Source: Phaeobacter sp. B1627 (GTDB taxonomy: Bacteria; Pseudomonadota; Alphaproteobacteria; Rhodobacterales; Rhodobacteraceae). From it: a stretch of 59,843 nt of DNA. The notes beneath the pieces were generated by a model that made no database searches, was not told where the DNA came from, and saw nothing but the letters and a program-made list of their open reading frames with translations. Location of the stretch: positions 1-59,843 of the forward strand of contig NZ_VCNK01000026.1 in assembly GCF_006265095.1 (NCBI RefSeq), given 5' to 3'. The translations under genes and the position numbers were made by a program. Below, in pieces: positions 1-8,319 of this stretch (its first letter is position 1; each line of letters starts with the position of its first letter).

Positions 1-53
1 AAAATCAATGGGTCCTGAGCCTACGGCTTTCAGATACTTGCAAGGCGTTCTAC

Positions 54-1292
54 CTATCCCGAAATAATTGAGATGTAATGCCTTAATGCTCGTAAATGAG
101 GCTCAAGTTTGCCTGTGGCTTCCAAAAGCCAGAGCGCTCCAACTGAAAGTCCAGCGGTTGAAAGTCGGCCGCTCCACTTGCCAAACTCCTTGAAGAATTC
201 ATCGACGGTTCTATCTGCTTTCTCCGCAAAGTATTGGCCCCAAGATTGACGAATTCCTTCTATTGTTTCCCGCGCATTTTCAAGTTTGTCGATCTCTGGA
301 CTCGGTTTCGCGATTTCCTCAACTACGCTATTTAGAGCTACCTGAATAGCCTGCGTCTGCAGCATGACCTCAGGCTCAAATGTCATATGTATTGGTGGAT
401 TGTTGTGGCCAATCATATTCTGTGGCCCGTCGCTTTTGGGAGCTTCTGCTTCGATAGCTTTCAGCGCGTCTTCTAGTTCGTGAACCCTTGCAAGAAGCAG
501 TTCCCCAAGTTCATCCTTGAAAGCCATTTTCACCAGATGACTTGGGCCTTGTTCCCATCCCGAAGCATCGATGTCCGTTAGTTTTTCAAATACACTTGCC
601 TCGTCGATCTTGTCGGTGCCAAGATAATTGTTGAAGATCAAGTCGAAGAGTGGTTCCAAGATAGTGTTTGATACTTCCTTTCTCTTTGGTATTTTTTCGT
701 CCCTCTCATAAGAACGAATTGCATTTGTACGGTTGGGGCGATCAAAGGCGTTGAGCATCTGTTTTCCGTCAGGAGACAAGTCACGCTCGATGATAGTGTC
801 CAAGAAGTCTCCATCATAGAGCCCAAGTAAGCCTCTCACTGCATCGTGGTCATCCACGCCTTTCAGGTTGGCTGACAAGTACAAGCTCGCAGATTGCCGG
901 ATTACCCTAACGGCCAACTCAATGTCCGTTTTTTCAAGTTGGTTGGCACAAAGCTCACAAAGGTCTGCGCAAGCATTCGCTACAGTGTGGGAATTCCCTA
1001 TGCCGAAATCTGCCGTGTGTTGGTGGAGATACTCTTGTGCCAGCTCGCAACGATTGGCCCAATATTTGTTAGGGTGCCTGAGAAACTGATTGACCGCAAC
1101 GTAACCTCGCAGCGCCGCAAGGCTACGGTCATGATGATCATCACCGTTCACAGGATATGGATCGGCAAAATATTCGATTACTCTATAGATTGCGCGAAAC
1201 GCAATGATGGGGACTAGGCGTCTTTCCGCAGACGAAAGCTCTGTTCGAATTCTATCAAGCTTTCGATCTACCAGTTCTTCGTGGTGGTTCAT
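54..1292 (-). CDS. hypothetical protein, accessory region
   Basis: I do not recognise this 412-residue protein. It is soluble-looking and acidic in its middle, with no signal peptide and only a weak hydrophobic stretch near the C terminus (GLSVGALWLLEATG). A G-H-N-N-P-P motif sits at about two thirds of its length, a short motif I associate with alphaproteobacterial plasmid and phage proteins. I chose the ATG at 1292 because the frame upstream can only start at a TTG (1352). Codon use is less GC-rich than in the core genes to the right, and the neighbours are insertion-sequence remnants, so it was probably acquired by transfer. The function is unknown. That it is a real gene is fairly likely from its length and uninterrupted frame. 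Confidence 0.6.
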   Translation of the reverse strand: MNHHEELVDRKLDRIRTELSSAERRLVPIIAFRAIYRVIEYFADPYPVNGDDHHDRSLAALRGYVAVNQFLRHPNKYWANRCELAQEYLHQHTADFGIGNSHTVANACADLCELCANQLEKTDIELAVRVIRQSASLYLSANLKGVDDHDAVRGLLGLYDGDFLDTIIERDLSPDGKQMLNAFDRPNRTNAIRSYERDEKIPKRKEVSNTILEPLFDLIFNNYLGTDKIDEASVFEKLTDIDASGWEQGPSHLVKMAFKDELGELLLARVHELEDALKAIEAEAPKSDGPQNMIGHNNPPIHMTFEPEVMLQTQAIQVALNSVVEEIAKPSPEIDKLENARETIEGIRQSWGQYFAEKADRTVDEFFKEFGKWSGRLSTAGLSVGALWLLEATGKLEPHLRALRHYISIISG

Positions 1293-1427
1293 GTTGAAGC
1301 CGTTTAATCGATGTCCAAAATGATTTATGCGGTCTGTAGCTGGCCTCGGCAAATGAATACAGACTTGCCGCTAGCGACCATCTGGGTAAACCTTCCGTTT
1401 TTAACGGGACGAGGTCGTAGAACTTTC

Positions 1428-1869
1428 GCATCTATTTTCAGTTTCGTTGGGGGTGTGATGCCACCGATGCTCATGTTCGGTCGGTCATTGTTGTAAGTCT
1501 AGAGCCACTTTGTGGTAAAGTGTTGGGCCTCCTCAATGCCGTTGATGTTGTATTGGTCCAGCCATTCCTGCTTGACCGTGCGATTATAGCGCTCGATGTA
1601 GGCGTTCTGTTGCGGCTGGCCCCGAGCTTGCCGCGCGATTCGATGGTGTTGTTGAGGCTCTGGATGACCCGCTCGGCGGGCAGGGAAAAGTCCACCTCAA
1701 TGCCCAAGCCTTCTCGGTTGACGTCATCCAAGACGTTCAGCAGCCGGAAGGCACGACGGTCAACCAGTCGATCTGCCACGAAATCCATCGACCAGGTCAC
1801 ATTCGGCCGCTCCGTCAAAGCCAGAGCGTCTGGCAGGCGTAGCTGCTGCGGGTTGCTTCTTCGAAACAT
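1428..1869 (-). pseudogene. IS3-family transposase OrfB remnant
   Basis: The stretch [25 protein letters not shown], followed by [22 protein letters not shown], is the start of the DDE integrase core of IS3-type OrfB proteins. After IESRGKLG the sequence jumps into another frame that reads [15 protein letters not shown] and QEWLDQYN, so about 40 residues of the catalytic middle are gone. A TAG at 1499-1501 then replaces the Trp of the usual [12 protein letters not shown] motif, and the C-terminal motif GGITPPTKLK follows to about 1428. Deletion, frameshift and nonsense mutation together make this a dead element. The N-terminal part of OrfB and OrfA are not recognisable upstream. Confidence 0.85.
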
Positions 1870-2235
1870 CGCAATGTCAGTTCCGCAGAACGGCCGCGTT
1901 CCCGTTTTTGCGCAGAACGCTTACTTCGCGAATGCAGCGAACGACAGCAATGGGTAAATGCAAGTGCAGCAACCCAATGGGTGAACGGATGTCGTGTGTG
2001 GATGGCTCCTGCATTGCAAGCGTTTTTTGTGTTGCGATCATCCGTCAGTACAGTCGTGCGCCCGGCCTGTTTGTGTGGCGATTGCCACTGGCCCTGATGA
2101 GTTCCGCAAGCAAGGTTCCTATCGGCTAAACGACCTCTGAGGGCCGCGACATTCGTCGGAGTGTCCTGGCTTTTGGTTGACTTCATTTCGCATCATCACA
2201 TCAAGCGTCTTGCATCTTTGGGCAGTTAAGCCCGA
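1870..2235. other. gene-free stretch between two IS remnants
   Basis: I see no credible gene here. Open frames on both strands are short, rich in stops nearby and have no recognisable protein motif. The stretch is probably decayed mobile-element or insertion-junction DNA lying between the IS3 remnant and the IS110 element. Confidence 0.4.
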
Positions 2236-3312
2236 TCAGGCGATCGGCTGCCGGTATTCCTCTCTTTTTGTGAGCATGGCCCAGATAATCCGGGCGGACT
2301 TATCTGCCATGGCAACGGTCGCCAGCCGGAACGGCTTTTCCGCGAGCATTTTCGCGGTCCAGATGTCTGCCTTTTCCGGTTTGTTCCGCGCCATCAACGC
2401 GCGTGACGTCATCCCAATGATCAATAGCTTTCGAATATATCGGTCGCCATTCTTGGTGATCCGACCAAGGCGCTCTTTCCCGCCGCTAGACTTGTTCAGA
2501 GGTGTCAAACCCAACCAAGCAGCCAGATCACGACCAGTCCTGAACTGATGCGCATCGCCGATCGTCGCAACAATTGCTGAAGCCGTGATCGGACCAATGC
2601 CGGGCATGCGCATCAAGCGACGGGCATTGGCGTCAAGCCACGCATGTTGCCCAATCAACTTGCTCAGGCCATCGATCCGGGCATTGAGCCCCAAAAGTTG
2701 GTGGCACATTACGCCCAGGATGCCATCTGCGATCTCTGGCATCTCCAGTTGGTCTTTTGTGCCATGGCTGCGCGCGAATGCGGAAACCGCTTCGATGCCT
2801 GTCGGCAAGATATGACCAAACTCACGAAGAATGCTTCTGATCATGCTCACAACTTGCGTGCGCTGTCGCACGACTAAATCCCGTGACCTGTGGATCGCAA
2901 GAACAGCCTGCTGATCCTCTGATTTGATCGCAACAAACCGCGTTCTGCGCCTTTGAACGATCCCCCAGATCGTTCAATCCGCTGGCGCGGACCGGCTTAA
3001 ACTCGGGCGGCGCAACGCTTCACAGATTACCTCGGCATCAGCGGCGTCCGTCTTGCCACGCTTAACGTATGGTTTGACATAGGCAGCCGACATTAAACGC
3101 ACATCATGGCCCAGCTTGCGCAGCTCGCGACCCCAATGATGGGAAGAGCCGCATGCCTCCATGCCAATCAAGCATCGCGGAAGTGTTTCAAAGAACGCCA
3201 ATAACTTGGCGCGCTTGATCTTCTTGTTGAAGACCTTACGACCGGTTTCAGAAATTCCGTGAACTTGAAATACATCCTTGGCCAGATCCAGGCCAACTGT
3301 TTTAACTGTCAT
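2236..3312 (-). pseudogene. IS110-family transposase, interrupted
   Basis: The N-terminal part (MTVKTVGLDLAKDVFQVHG, then GMEACGSSHHW and KRGKTDAADAE) is the DEDD RuvC-like domain of IS110 transposases. The C-terminal part (RMPGIGPITASAIVATIG, LAAWLGLTPLNKSSGGKE, RLGRITKNGDRYIRKLL) is the transposase_20 domain. The frame is continuous except for about 57 extra bases after CEALRRPS, which bring an in-frame TGA (2974-2976) and a perfect 10-bp inverted repeat. Downstream the same frame resumes with RFVAIKSEDQQAV, as in intact relatives. Only the 112-residue N-terminal piece and a 211-residue C-terminal piece could be made, so the protein is presumably inactive unless the stop is read through. 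Confidence 0.88.
2953..2977. repeat. perfect palindrome inserted in the IS110 gene
   Basis: The arms TTGAACGATC (2953-2962) and GATCGTTCAA (2968-2977) are perfect complements around a 5-base loop CCCCA. The palindrome is the centre of the roughly 57-bp in-frame insertion that splits the transposase gene. The flanks of the insert are also loosely complementary (GCGCGGACCGG side against the CGCGTTCTGCGCC side), so the whole insert may fold as one longer imperfect hairpin, as expected of a REP/MITE-like unit. Confidence 0.75.
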
Positions 3313-3313
3313 T

Positions 3314-3389
3314 GGGTGGCTCCTCTCTCAGCAGTATATGACATCTGCAGTATGGCGCATTGCGACGCCGAGTGAAGCAGGAGCCATCC
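3314..3389. repeat. inverted repeat at the right edge of the IS110 element
   Basis: GGGTGGCTCCT (3314-3324), just upstream of the transposase start, is matched by AGGAGCCATCC (3379-3389), 10 of 11 positions complementary. It may be the subterminal inverted repeat of the element. Recognisable vsr coding sequence starts about 20 bases further on, so the element edge probably lies near 3390-3410. Confidence 0.4.
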
Positions 3390-3409
3390 ACCTCATCCGC
3401 TACACAACC

Positions 3410-3643
3410 AACCCCAAGACGCGCACCGGATTCTGGGAGGTGAAGTTCGCCGCGAACGTTGCGCGGGACAGCGCCGTTCGGACCGCGCTGCTCGAAGCAG
3501 GCTGGCGCGTCGCTACGATCTGGGAGTGTACCCTTCGAAAGCCGGAACAGATCGCGGCAGCGGCCGACCGGCTTTCAACATGGTTGCTCTCCGAAACTGA
3601 GACGCTCGAGCTCGGCGGGCGCGAGATCTTGCCAGCTACGTGA
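3410..3643 (+). pseudogene. Vsr mismatch endonuclease, 3' fragment
   Basis: The frame reads PKTRTGFWEVKFAANVARD and then LLEAGWRVATIWECTLRKPEQIAA. This is the C-terminal half of very-short-patch repair (Vsr) endonucleases, which cut T:G mismatches next to a cytosine methyltransferase. The N-terminal half with the catalytic Asp and the zinc-binding Cys/His residues is missing. The homology begins where the IS110 element ends. No cytosine methyltransferase is visible in the window. The fragment may be read as part of a longer frame from 3278, but that extension is not Vsr-like. I infer that the gene was cut by insertion or recombination at the IS edge. Confidence 0.75.
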
Positions 3644-3973
3644 GAAGGCGAAGATGTCAGGTCGTCCAGCTGATTGGTACAGCCCTGCATGGCATGAAGT
3701 GCCCGTAGAATGTTCGATCTGAGTGTCTTCTTGCGCATGCCACTGGCGTCGAAGTGTTTAGCCAGGGACTCCGCAAAGGCATTTTATTTCAGTGGCTTGC
3801 AACCAATTCACCAAATCGGTGCAGTCATGAGGTCCGGAGAATATCGGCCCTCAGAGATGGACTTTGGGCCTTCGGGCCGCCACCGCAGTTAACAGCCAAC
3901 CAGGCATAACCCTCGAAAACAACGGAAAAATCCTGCCGCAGCCGGATCGGGAGAACGCTTTCGCGGGGGCAAG
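3644..3973. other. gene-free stretch between vsr remnant and tRNA
   Basis: I find no convincing gene, integrase or terminator. Short frames exist on both strands but none has a recognisable motif. The stretch leads directly to the 3' end of the tRNA-Ser gene, where an island attachment site would be expected. I could not spot a second copy of the tRNA 3' end in the preceding 3.9 kb. Confidence 0.4.
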
Positions 3974-4063
3974 TGGCGGGGAGACAGGGATTCGAACCCT
4001 GGGAACGCTCTCACGTTCAACGGTTTTCAAGACCGCCGCATTCGACCACTCTGCCACCTCCCC
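3974..4063 (-). tRNA. tRNA-Ser (anticodon UGA)
   Basis: Read on the minus strand, the acceptor arm is GGGGAGG paired with TCTCCCC, followed by G and an encoded CCA (3976-3974). The D-arm is GCAGAGTGGTCGAATGC, and the anticodon loop is CTTGAAA with anticodon TGA. A long variable arm (GAACGTGAGAGCGTTC) marks class II tRNA-Ser, and the T-arm is CAGGGTTCGAATCCCTG. It decodes UCA and other UCN codons. Its 3' end points into the mobile-element-rich DNA at the left of the window. Confidence 0.95.
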
Positions 4064-4325
4064 GGTCAACAGTTCGAACTGACGTGCGGTTTAGGGTGCC
4101 CGTGCCCCATAGGCAAGAAGAAATCCACATCCCGGCACAGATCACAAACGCGCAATCCGTCGCCCATCCCCCGAAAGACAGCATACGGCAGGCTTTCAAT
4201 ACCAAACCGCAGCGTTTAAGGTTCGCCAAAGAGGCGTAAAACCAGCGAGCCTGCATCAAAAACAGCCAACCGGGAACGGCCGGTGTCGGCTGGTGTTGCG
4301 CGCAAGCAAATAGGTGAAGCAGACC

Positions 4326-5261
4326 ATGAGCAGGCAGGATACGGGCATGAGCAAAAGAACTTCTGGCGGCACAGCGTCCCGCAGGCAGACCCCCAACCGG
4401 CTGGCACTGGCATTCGTTGGCCTCGTCGCGCTTGGCGCCTGCGAAGGGGGCGGCGGGCTGCCCTTTCTCCAGTCCAAAGTCGCAGATGATCAGGCAACAC
4501 CGTCGAATTCGACCAAGCTGATCGATCGCGATGTCGAGGCCCCGGATGTCTTTCAAGTCACCGAAGCTGGTCTTTGGGACGGGCGTCCTTCGATTGGTGG
4601 CGTGTGGGTTGCGCATCCCGACGTGTCCGACCCCGAGCGGGTCATCATCCGCAACAATGCAAACGGCAAGTTTGTGATCGGCGCCTTGTTCCGCCGCGAG
4701 CGGGCCATTCCCGGCCCCCGACTGCAGGTGTCATCCGATGCGGCTGCTGCGCTGTCCATGCTGGCCGGCGCCCCCGTGGAGCTGAATGTCACAGCGTTGC
4801 GCCGTGAAACCGTTGAGGACACCCCGCCCGAGGCCGCGAGCACCGACACTGAAACTCCGGGGGACAGCAGCCCGGTCGCAGCCGTCCCCGAAGTTCAGAC
4901 AGAGGCTCTGGACCCGATTGCCGCCGAAGCCGCCGCCGCCATTTCTGCGACGCCCCCCGCCGCAACTGCCGCTGCCACATCGCCGCAGCCGCAGCTCAAT
5001 TCCACCCCTGCCCCGCAACGGTCAGCGCTTGACAAACCCTATATCCAGATCGGTATTTTCAGCGTCGAGGCCAACGCCAAAAGAACTGCGGATCAGATGC
5101 GCAACGCAGGCGTCATCCCGACGATCTACGAACAGGCAGCAAACGGAAAACCGTTCTGGCGCGTGGTTGTCGGCCCCGCGCAATCACGTAGCGAACGTTC
5201 GCAACTTCTGAAGACCGTAAAAGGCGCCGGGTTTGCGGATGCCTATGCCGTGACCAACTGA
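4326..5261 (+). CDS. SPOR-domain lipoprotein
   Basis: This predicted envelope protein of 311 residues has a signal peptide ending in the lipobox L-G-A-C, so it is likely a lipoprotein. A folded region of about 100 residues follows (VFQVTEAGLWDGRPSIGGVWV to PVELNVTALRRE). Then comes a long Ala/Pro/Thr-rich linker and a C-terminal SPOR domain from about residue 235 (KPYIQIGIFSVEANAKRTADQ...GAGFADAYAV). SPOR domains bind denuded septal peptidoglycan. I chose the ATG at 4326, behind an AGGTGA-like site; a GTG at 4314 and an ATG at 4347 are alternatives. It lies 56 bp before a D,D-carboxypeptidase gene, which supports a cell-wall or division role. The exact function is not known from sequence. Confidence 0.85.
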   Translation: MSRQDTGMSKRTSGGTASRRQTPNRLALAFVGLVALGACEGGGGLPFLQSKVADDQATPSNSTKLIDRDVEAPDVFQVTEAGLWDGRPSIGGVWVAHPDVSDPERVIIRNNANGKFVIGALFRRERAIPGPRLQVSSDAAAALSMLAGAPVELNVTALRRETVEDTPPEAASTDTETPGDSSPVAAVPEVQTEALDPIAAEAAAAISATPPAATAAATSPQPQLNSTPAPQRSALDKPYIQIGIFSVEANAKRTADQMRNAGVIPTIYEQAANGKPFWRVVVGPAQSRSERSQLLKTVKGAGFADAYAVTN

Positions 5262-5317
5262 CCCGGCCCGTTCGGTTTTTTGACCAAAGACACGCGATTT
5301 CAGGGAGGAGCTCCCCC

Positions 5318-6505
5318 GTGACCACCCAAATCAGTTCCGCACCGACCTTTCGCCTTGGCATATTGGCCGGGGTCTGGCTGGCCCTTTCAGCATCTGCCAC
5401 ATGGGCCTTTGACACCAAGGCGCGGGCCGCCTTCGTGATGGATCAGGGCACCAATACCGTGCTTCTGGACAAGAACGCCTCCACGCCCTTGCCGCCGGCC
5501 TCAATGTCGAAACTGATGACGCTTTATGTGGCGTTCGAGGCGGTGCGCGCCGGGCGGCTGACCATGGACGAAGAGCTCCCGGTCAGCGCCCATGCCATGA
5601 GCTATACCGGCTCGACCATGTTTCTGGATACCACGGACCGGGTTCGGGTCGAGGATCTGCTGCGCGGGATCATTGTCCTGTCAGGGAACGACGCCTGCGC
5701 CGTCATTGCCGAGGCGCTCAGCCCGGATGGCACCGAGGCGGGATTTGCGCGCTATCTGACGCGTCGCGCCCGTGAAATGGGCATGTCCGACAGTACGTTC
5801 ACGAACTCCAACGGCTGGCCGGATCCCAGGCATCGCATGTCGGTCCGGGATCTGGCGATCCTTGCAAAACACCTGATCGAGGACTTTCCGGAATTCTATC
5901 CGATGTTTTCCGAGCAGGAATTCGCCTTTGACGGTCGTGCGCCCTCCAATGTACGCAACCGCAACCCGCTCCTGTCGCTGGACATCGGCGCCGACGGTTT
6001 GAAAACCGGCCATACCGAAGAAGCAGGCTACGGGCTTGTGGGCTCTGCCAAACAAGGGGATCGGCGGGTGATTTTCGTCATTTCCGGCCTCAACAGCACC
6101 CGAGAACGCGCCGAGGAAAGCGAGGCGATCGTAAATTGGTCGTTTCGCCAGTTCACCAAAAAGACACTGGCCCGCGCAGGCCAGGCCGTAGAACAGGCCG
6201 AAGTCTGGATGGGCAGCAGCCCCACCGTGGGTCTGGTGCCCGCGCAGGACCTGGAGATCCTGCTGCCTGCCCTGTCAGACGGAACCGTCACCGCCGAGGT
6301 GGTCTATACCGGTCCCGTCGCGGCCCCCATTCTTGCCGGCCAACAGCTGGCCGAACTTGTCCTGCAACCCGAGGAGCTGCCGGAAATGCGGCTGCCACTG
6401 GTTGCCCAGAGCGACGTCACTCTCGGGGGGTTCCCGGTCAAGGTGATGACCGCCGCACGGGTGTTGATGTCGCAGCTCTTGAACGGACCTGAGGACGAAT
6501 TGTGA
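5318..6505 (+). CDS. dacF: D-alanyl-D-alanine carboxypeptidase (S11 family)
   Basis: This is a penicillin-binding protein of the DacA/DacF type that removes the terminal D-Ala from peptidoglycan pentapeptides in the periplasm. All three active-site motifs are present: SMSK at residues 62-65 (nucleophile Ser62), SGN at 122-124 and KTG at 229-231. An N-terminal signal peptide ends near ATWAFD, and a C-terminal PBP5_C-like domain follows the catalytic domain. The start is a GTG with GGAGGAG upstream. Its TGA overlaps the GTG of tmk by four bases, so this gene, tmk and holB are translationally coupled. The paralogue symbol (dacA, dacC or dacF) cannot be fixed from sequence alone. Confidence 0.9.
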   Translation: MTTQISSAPTFRLGILAGVWLALSASATWAFDTKARAAFVMDQGTNTVLLDKNASTPLPPASMSKLMTLYVAFEAVRAGRLTMDEELPVSAHAMSYTGSTMFLDTTDRVRVEDLLRGIIVLSGNDACAVIAEALSPDGTEAGFARYLTRRAREMGMSDSTFTNSNGWPDPRHRMSVRDLAILAKHLIEDFPEFYPMFSEQEFAFDGRAPSNVRNRNPLLSLDIGADGLKTGHTEEAGYGLVGSAKQGDRRVIFVISGLNSTRERAEESEAIVNWSFRQFTKKTLARAGQAVEQAEVWMGSSPTVGLVPAQDLEILLPALSDGTVTAEVVYTGPVAAPILAGQQLAELVLQPEELPEMRLPLVAQSDVTLGGFPVKVMTAARVLMSQLLNGPEDEL

Positions 6506-7146
6506 ACCAAAAGACCAATCGCGGCCTGTTCGTCACCTTTGAAGGGATCGACGGGTCAGGAAAATCCACGCAGTGCCGCCTGTTGGCGGATCATCTGCGC
6601 GCCAAAGGCCATGCGGTCGTCCTGACCCGGGAACCCGGCGGCTCACCCGGAGCCGAGGAGATCCGGCGGCTGGTGCTCGAGGGCGAGCCGGACCGTTGGT
6701 CGGCGGAAACGGAAATCCTGTTGTTCACGGCCGCCCGGCGGGACCATCTGGAACGCACCATTCAGCCTGCGCTCGAGGCCGGCAAGGTGGTGGTCTGCGA
6801 CCGCTTCGCCGATTCAACACGGATGTATCAGGGCCTGTCGCGCGGCGATCTGCGCGACACCGTCGATCAGTTGCACAGTCTGATGATCGCGCGGGAACCG
6901 GATGTGACGGTGCTGATCGATATGGACCCCGCCACTGGCCTTGCCCGGGCGAAGGGTCGGCAAGGAACCGAAGAACGGTTCGAAGATTTCGGCGTCGACC
7001 TGCAGGAGAAGATGCGGACCGGGTTTCTGTCGCTGGCGCAGGAATACGCGGACCGATTTCGCGTGATCGACGGTGCGCGCGACATGGCATGCGTCGCCTC
7101 TGATGTTGTCGCTACCGTGCAGGCCGTACTGGATGCACGCCTATGA
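6502..7146 (+). CDS. tmk: thymidylate kinase
   Basis: dTMP kinase (EC 2.7.4.9) phosphorylates dTMP to dTDP with ATP. The P-loop GIDGSGKST lies at about residues 15-23. The DRF motif in VVCDRFADSTRMYQG contacts the substrate, and TREPGGSPGAEEIR is the typical TMP-binding element. Length (214 residues) is normal. The GTG start overlaps the upstream stop (GTGA) and the stop overlaps the ATG of holB (ATGA), a tight operon. The tmk-holB-tatD order is common in bacteria. Confidence 0.95.
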   Translation: MNQKTNRGLFVTFEGIDGSGKSTQCRLLADHLRAKGHAVVLTREPGGSPGAEEIRRLVLEGEPDRWSAETEILLFTAARRDHLERTIQPALEAGKVVVCDRFADSTRMYQGLSRGDLRDTVDQLHSLMIAREPDVTVLIDMDPATGLARAKGRQGTEERFEDFGVDLQEKMRTGFLSLAQEYADRFRVIDGARDMACVASDVVATVQAVLDARL

Positions 7147-8264
7147 GCGACAAGGATGATCTTCCGCGCGCCGATCAGGCGGATGGCGCGCCTCATCCGC
7201 GCGAGACTGACCGGCTGTTTGGCCATGCGGCAGCGGAGGCCGCGTTTCTCGAGGCCTTCACGTCGGAGCGTCTTCACCATGCCTGGCTGATCATGGGGCC
7301 TCGCGGCGTCGGAAAGGCGACCCTGGCCTGGCGCATTGCGCGCTTTCTGCTGGCAACACCCCCGATGGAGGACGACGGTCTGTTTGGCGCTCCTCCGCCA
7401 CCTGCGAGCCTTGAGATCGGGGCGGACCACCCGGTCAGCCACCGTATACAGGCGCTGGCCGAGCCGGGGCTGGCGGCGATCACCCGCAGCTATAATGACA
7501 AGGGACGTCTGCGCGATCAGATCGTTGTGGATGATATCCGCGTCCTGAACAAATTCTTTGGCCTCTCCTCTGCAGAAGGTGGCCACCGCGTGGTGATTGT
7601 CGACAGCGCCGACGAGATGAACGTGAACGCCGCAAACGCGTTGTTGAAAATGCTGGAAGAGCCGCCGGCGCGCACCACGCTGTTGCTGATCTCGCATCAG
7701 CCCTCCCGCCTGCTGCCAACGATCCGGTCCCGCTGCCGCACCCTGCGATTGGGCCAGCTGTCGCCTGCCGACATGCAGGCCGCACTGACGCAGGCCGGCG
7801 CCGAGTTGCCGCCCGACCCGACCCATCTGTCTGCCCTGGCTGCCGGATCGGTGGGCGCCGCCATGCGCTTGCTGTCACTGGAGGGGGGGAAATTATACTC
7901 CGAGTTGTTGGCGATTGCCGACAGCATGCCCCGGCTTGACCGGCAACGCGCCATGGCCCTGGCAGAAAAAGCCGCCGCGCGGAATGCCGGAGAACGGTTT
8001 GAACTGATGCTGACCCTGATTGATGTGCTTTTGGTGCGGCTTGCCCGGACCGGCGCCACCGGCCAGCCCCCGGCCCCCGAAGCCGCCGCGAATGAGGGGG
8101 CTATATTATCTCGCCTGTCGCCGGATCCGCACAAAGCGCGGGCATGGGCCGATCTCGCGGCCACGGTCACAGAGCGTACGCGCCACGGTCAGGCGGTGAA
8201 CCTTGACCCTGCGGCGCTGGTCCTAGATACGGTGTTCAAGATGCAGGACACCGCATCGCGCTGA
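7143..8264 (+). CDS. holB: DNA polymerase III subunit delta'
   Basis: The delta' subunit of the clamp loader helps load the beta clamp onto DNA. It has an AAA+ fold with a P-loop-like GPRGVGKAT at residues 52-60, a Walker B-like region (HRVVIVDSADEMN) and the NALLKMLEEPP and IRSRCRTL (sensor 1/SRC) motifs. Length (373 residues) fits the alphaproteobacterial form. The ATG overlaps the stop of tmk by four bases. Confidence 0.93.
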   Translation: MSDKDDLPRADQADGAPHPRETDRLFGHAAAEAAFLEAFTSERLHHAWLIMGPRGVGKATLAWRIARFLLATPPMEDDGLFGAPPPPASLEIGADHPVSHRIQALAEPGLAAITRSYNDKGRLRDQIVVDDIRVLNKFFGLSSAEGGHRVVIVDSADEMNVNAANALLKMLEEPPARTTLLLISHQPSRLLPTIRSRCRTLRLGQLSPADMQAALTQAGAELPPDPTHLSALAAGSVGAAMRLLSLEGGKLYSELLAIADSMPRLDRQRAMALAEKAAARNAGERFELMLTLIDVLLVRLARTGATGQPPAPEAAANEGAILSRLSPDPHKARAWADLAATVTERTRHGQAVNLDPAALVLDTVFKMQDTASR

Positions 8265-8319
8265 GGGCCGCCCCGGCCCTGCGTACAACAGGCGGCAAGA
8301 ACGCGACAGAGGCCTCAAT

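Noticed and set aside
1815-2186. Possible N-terminal part of the IS3 transposase or a small gene
   Set aside because: No similarity to OrfA or OrfB start regions that I can recognise; composition looks random.
3851-4069. Open frames on both strands over 3851-4082
   Set aside because: They overlap the tRNA-Ser gene; the translated words are tRNA sequence, a common false gene.
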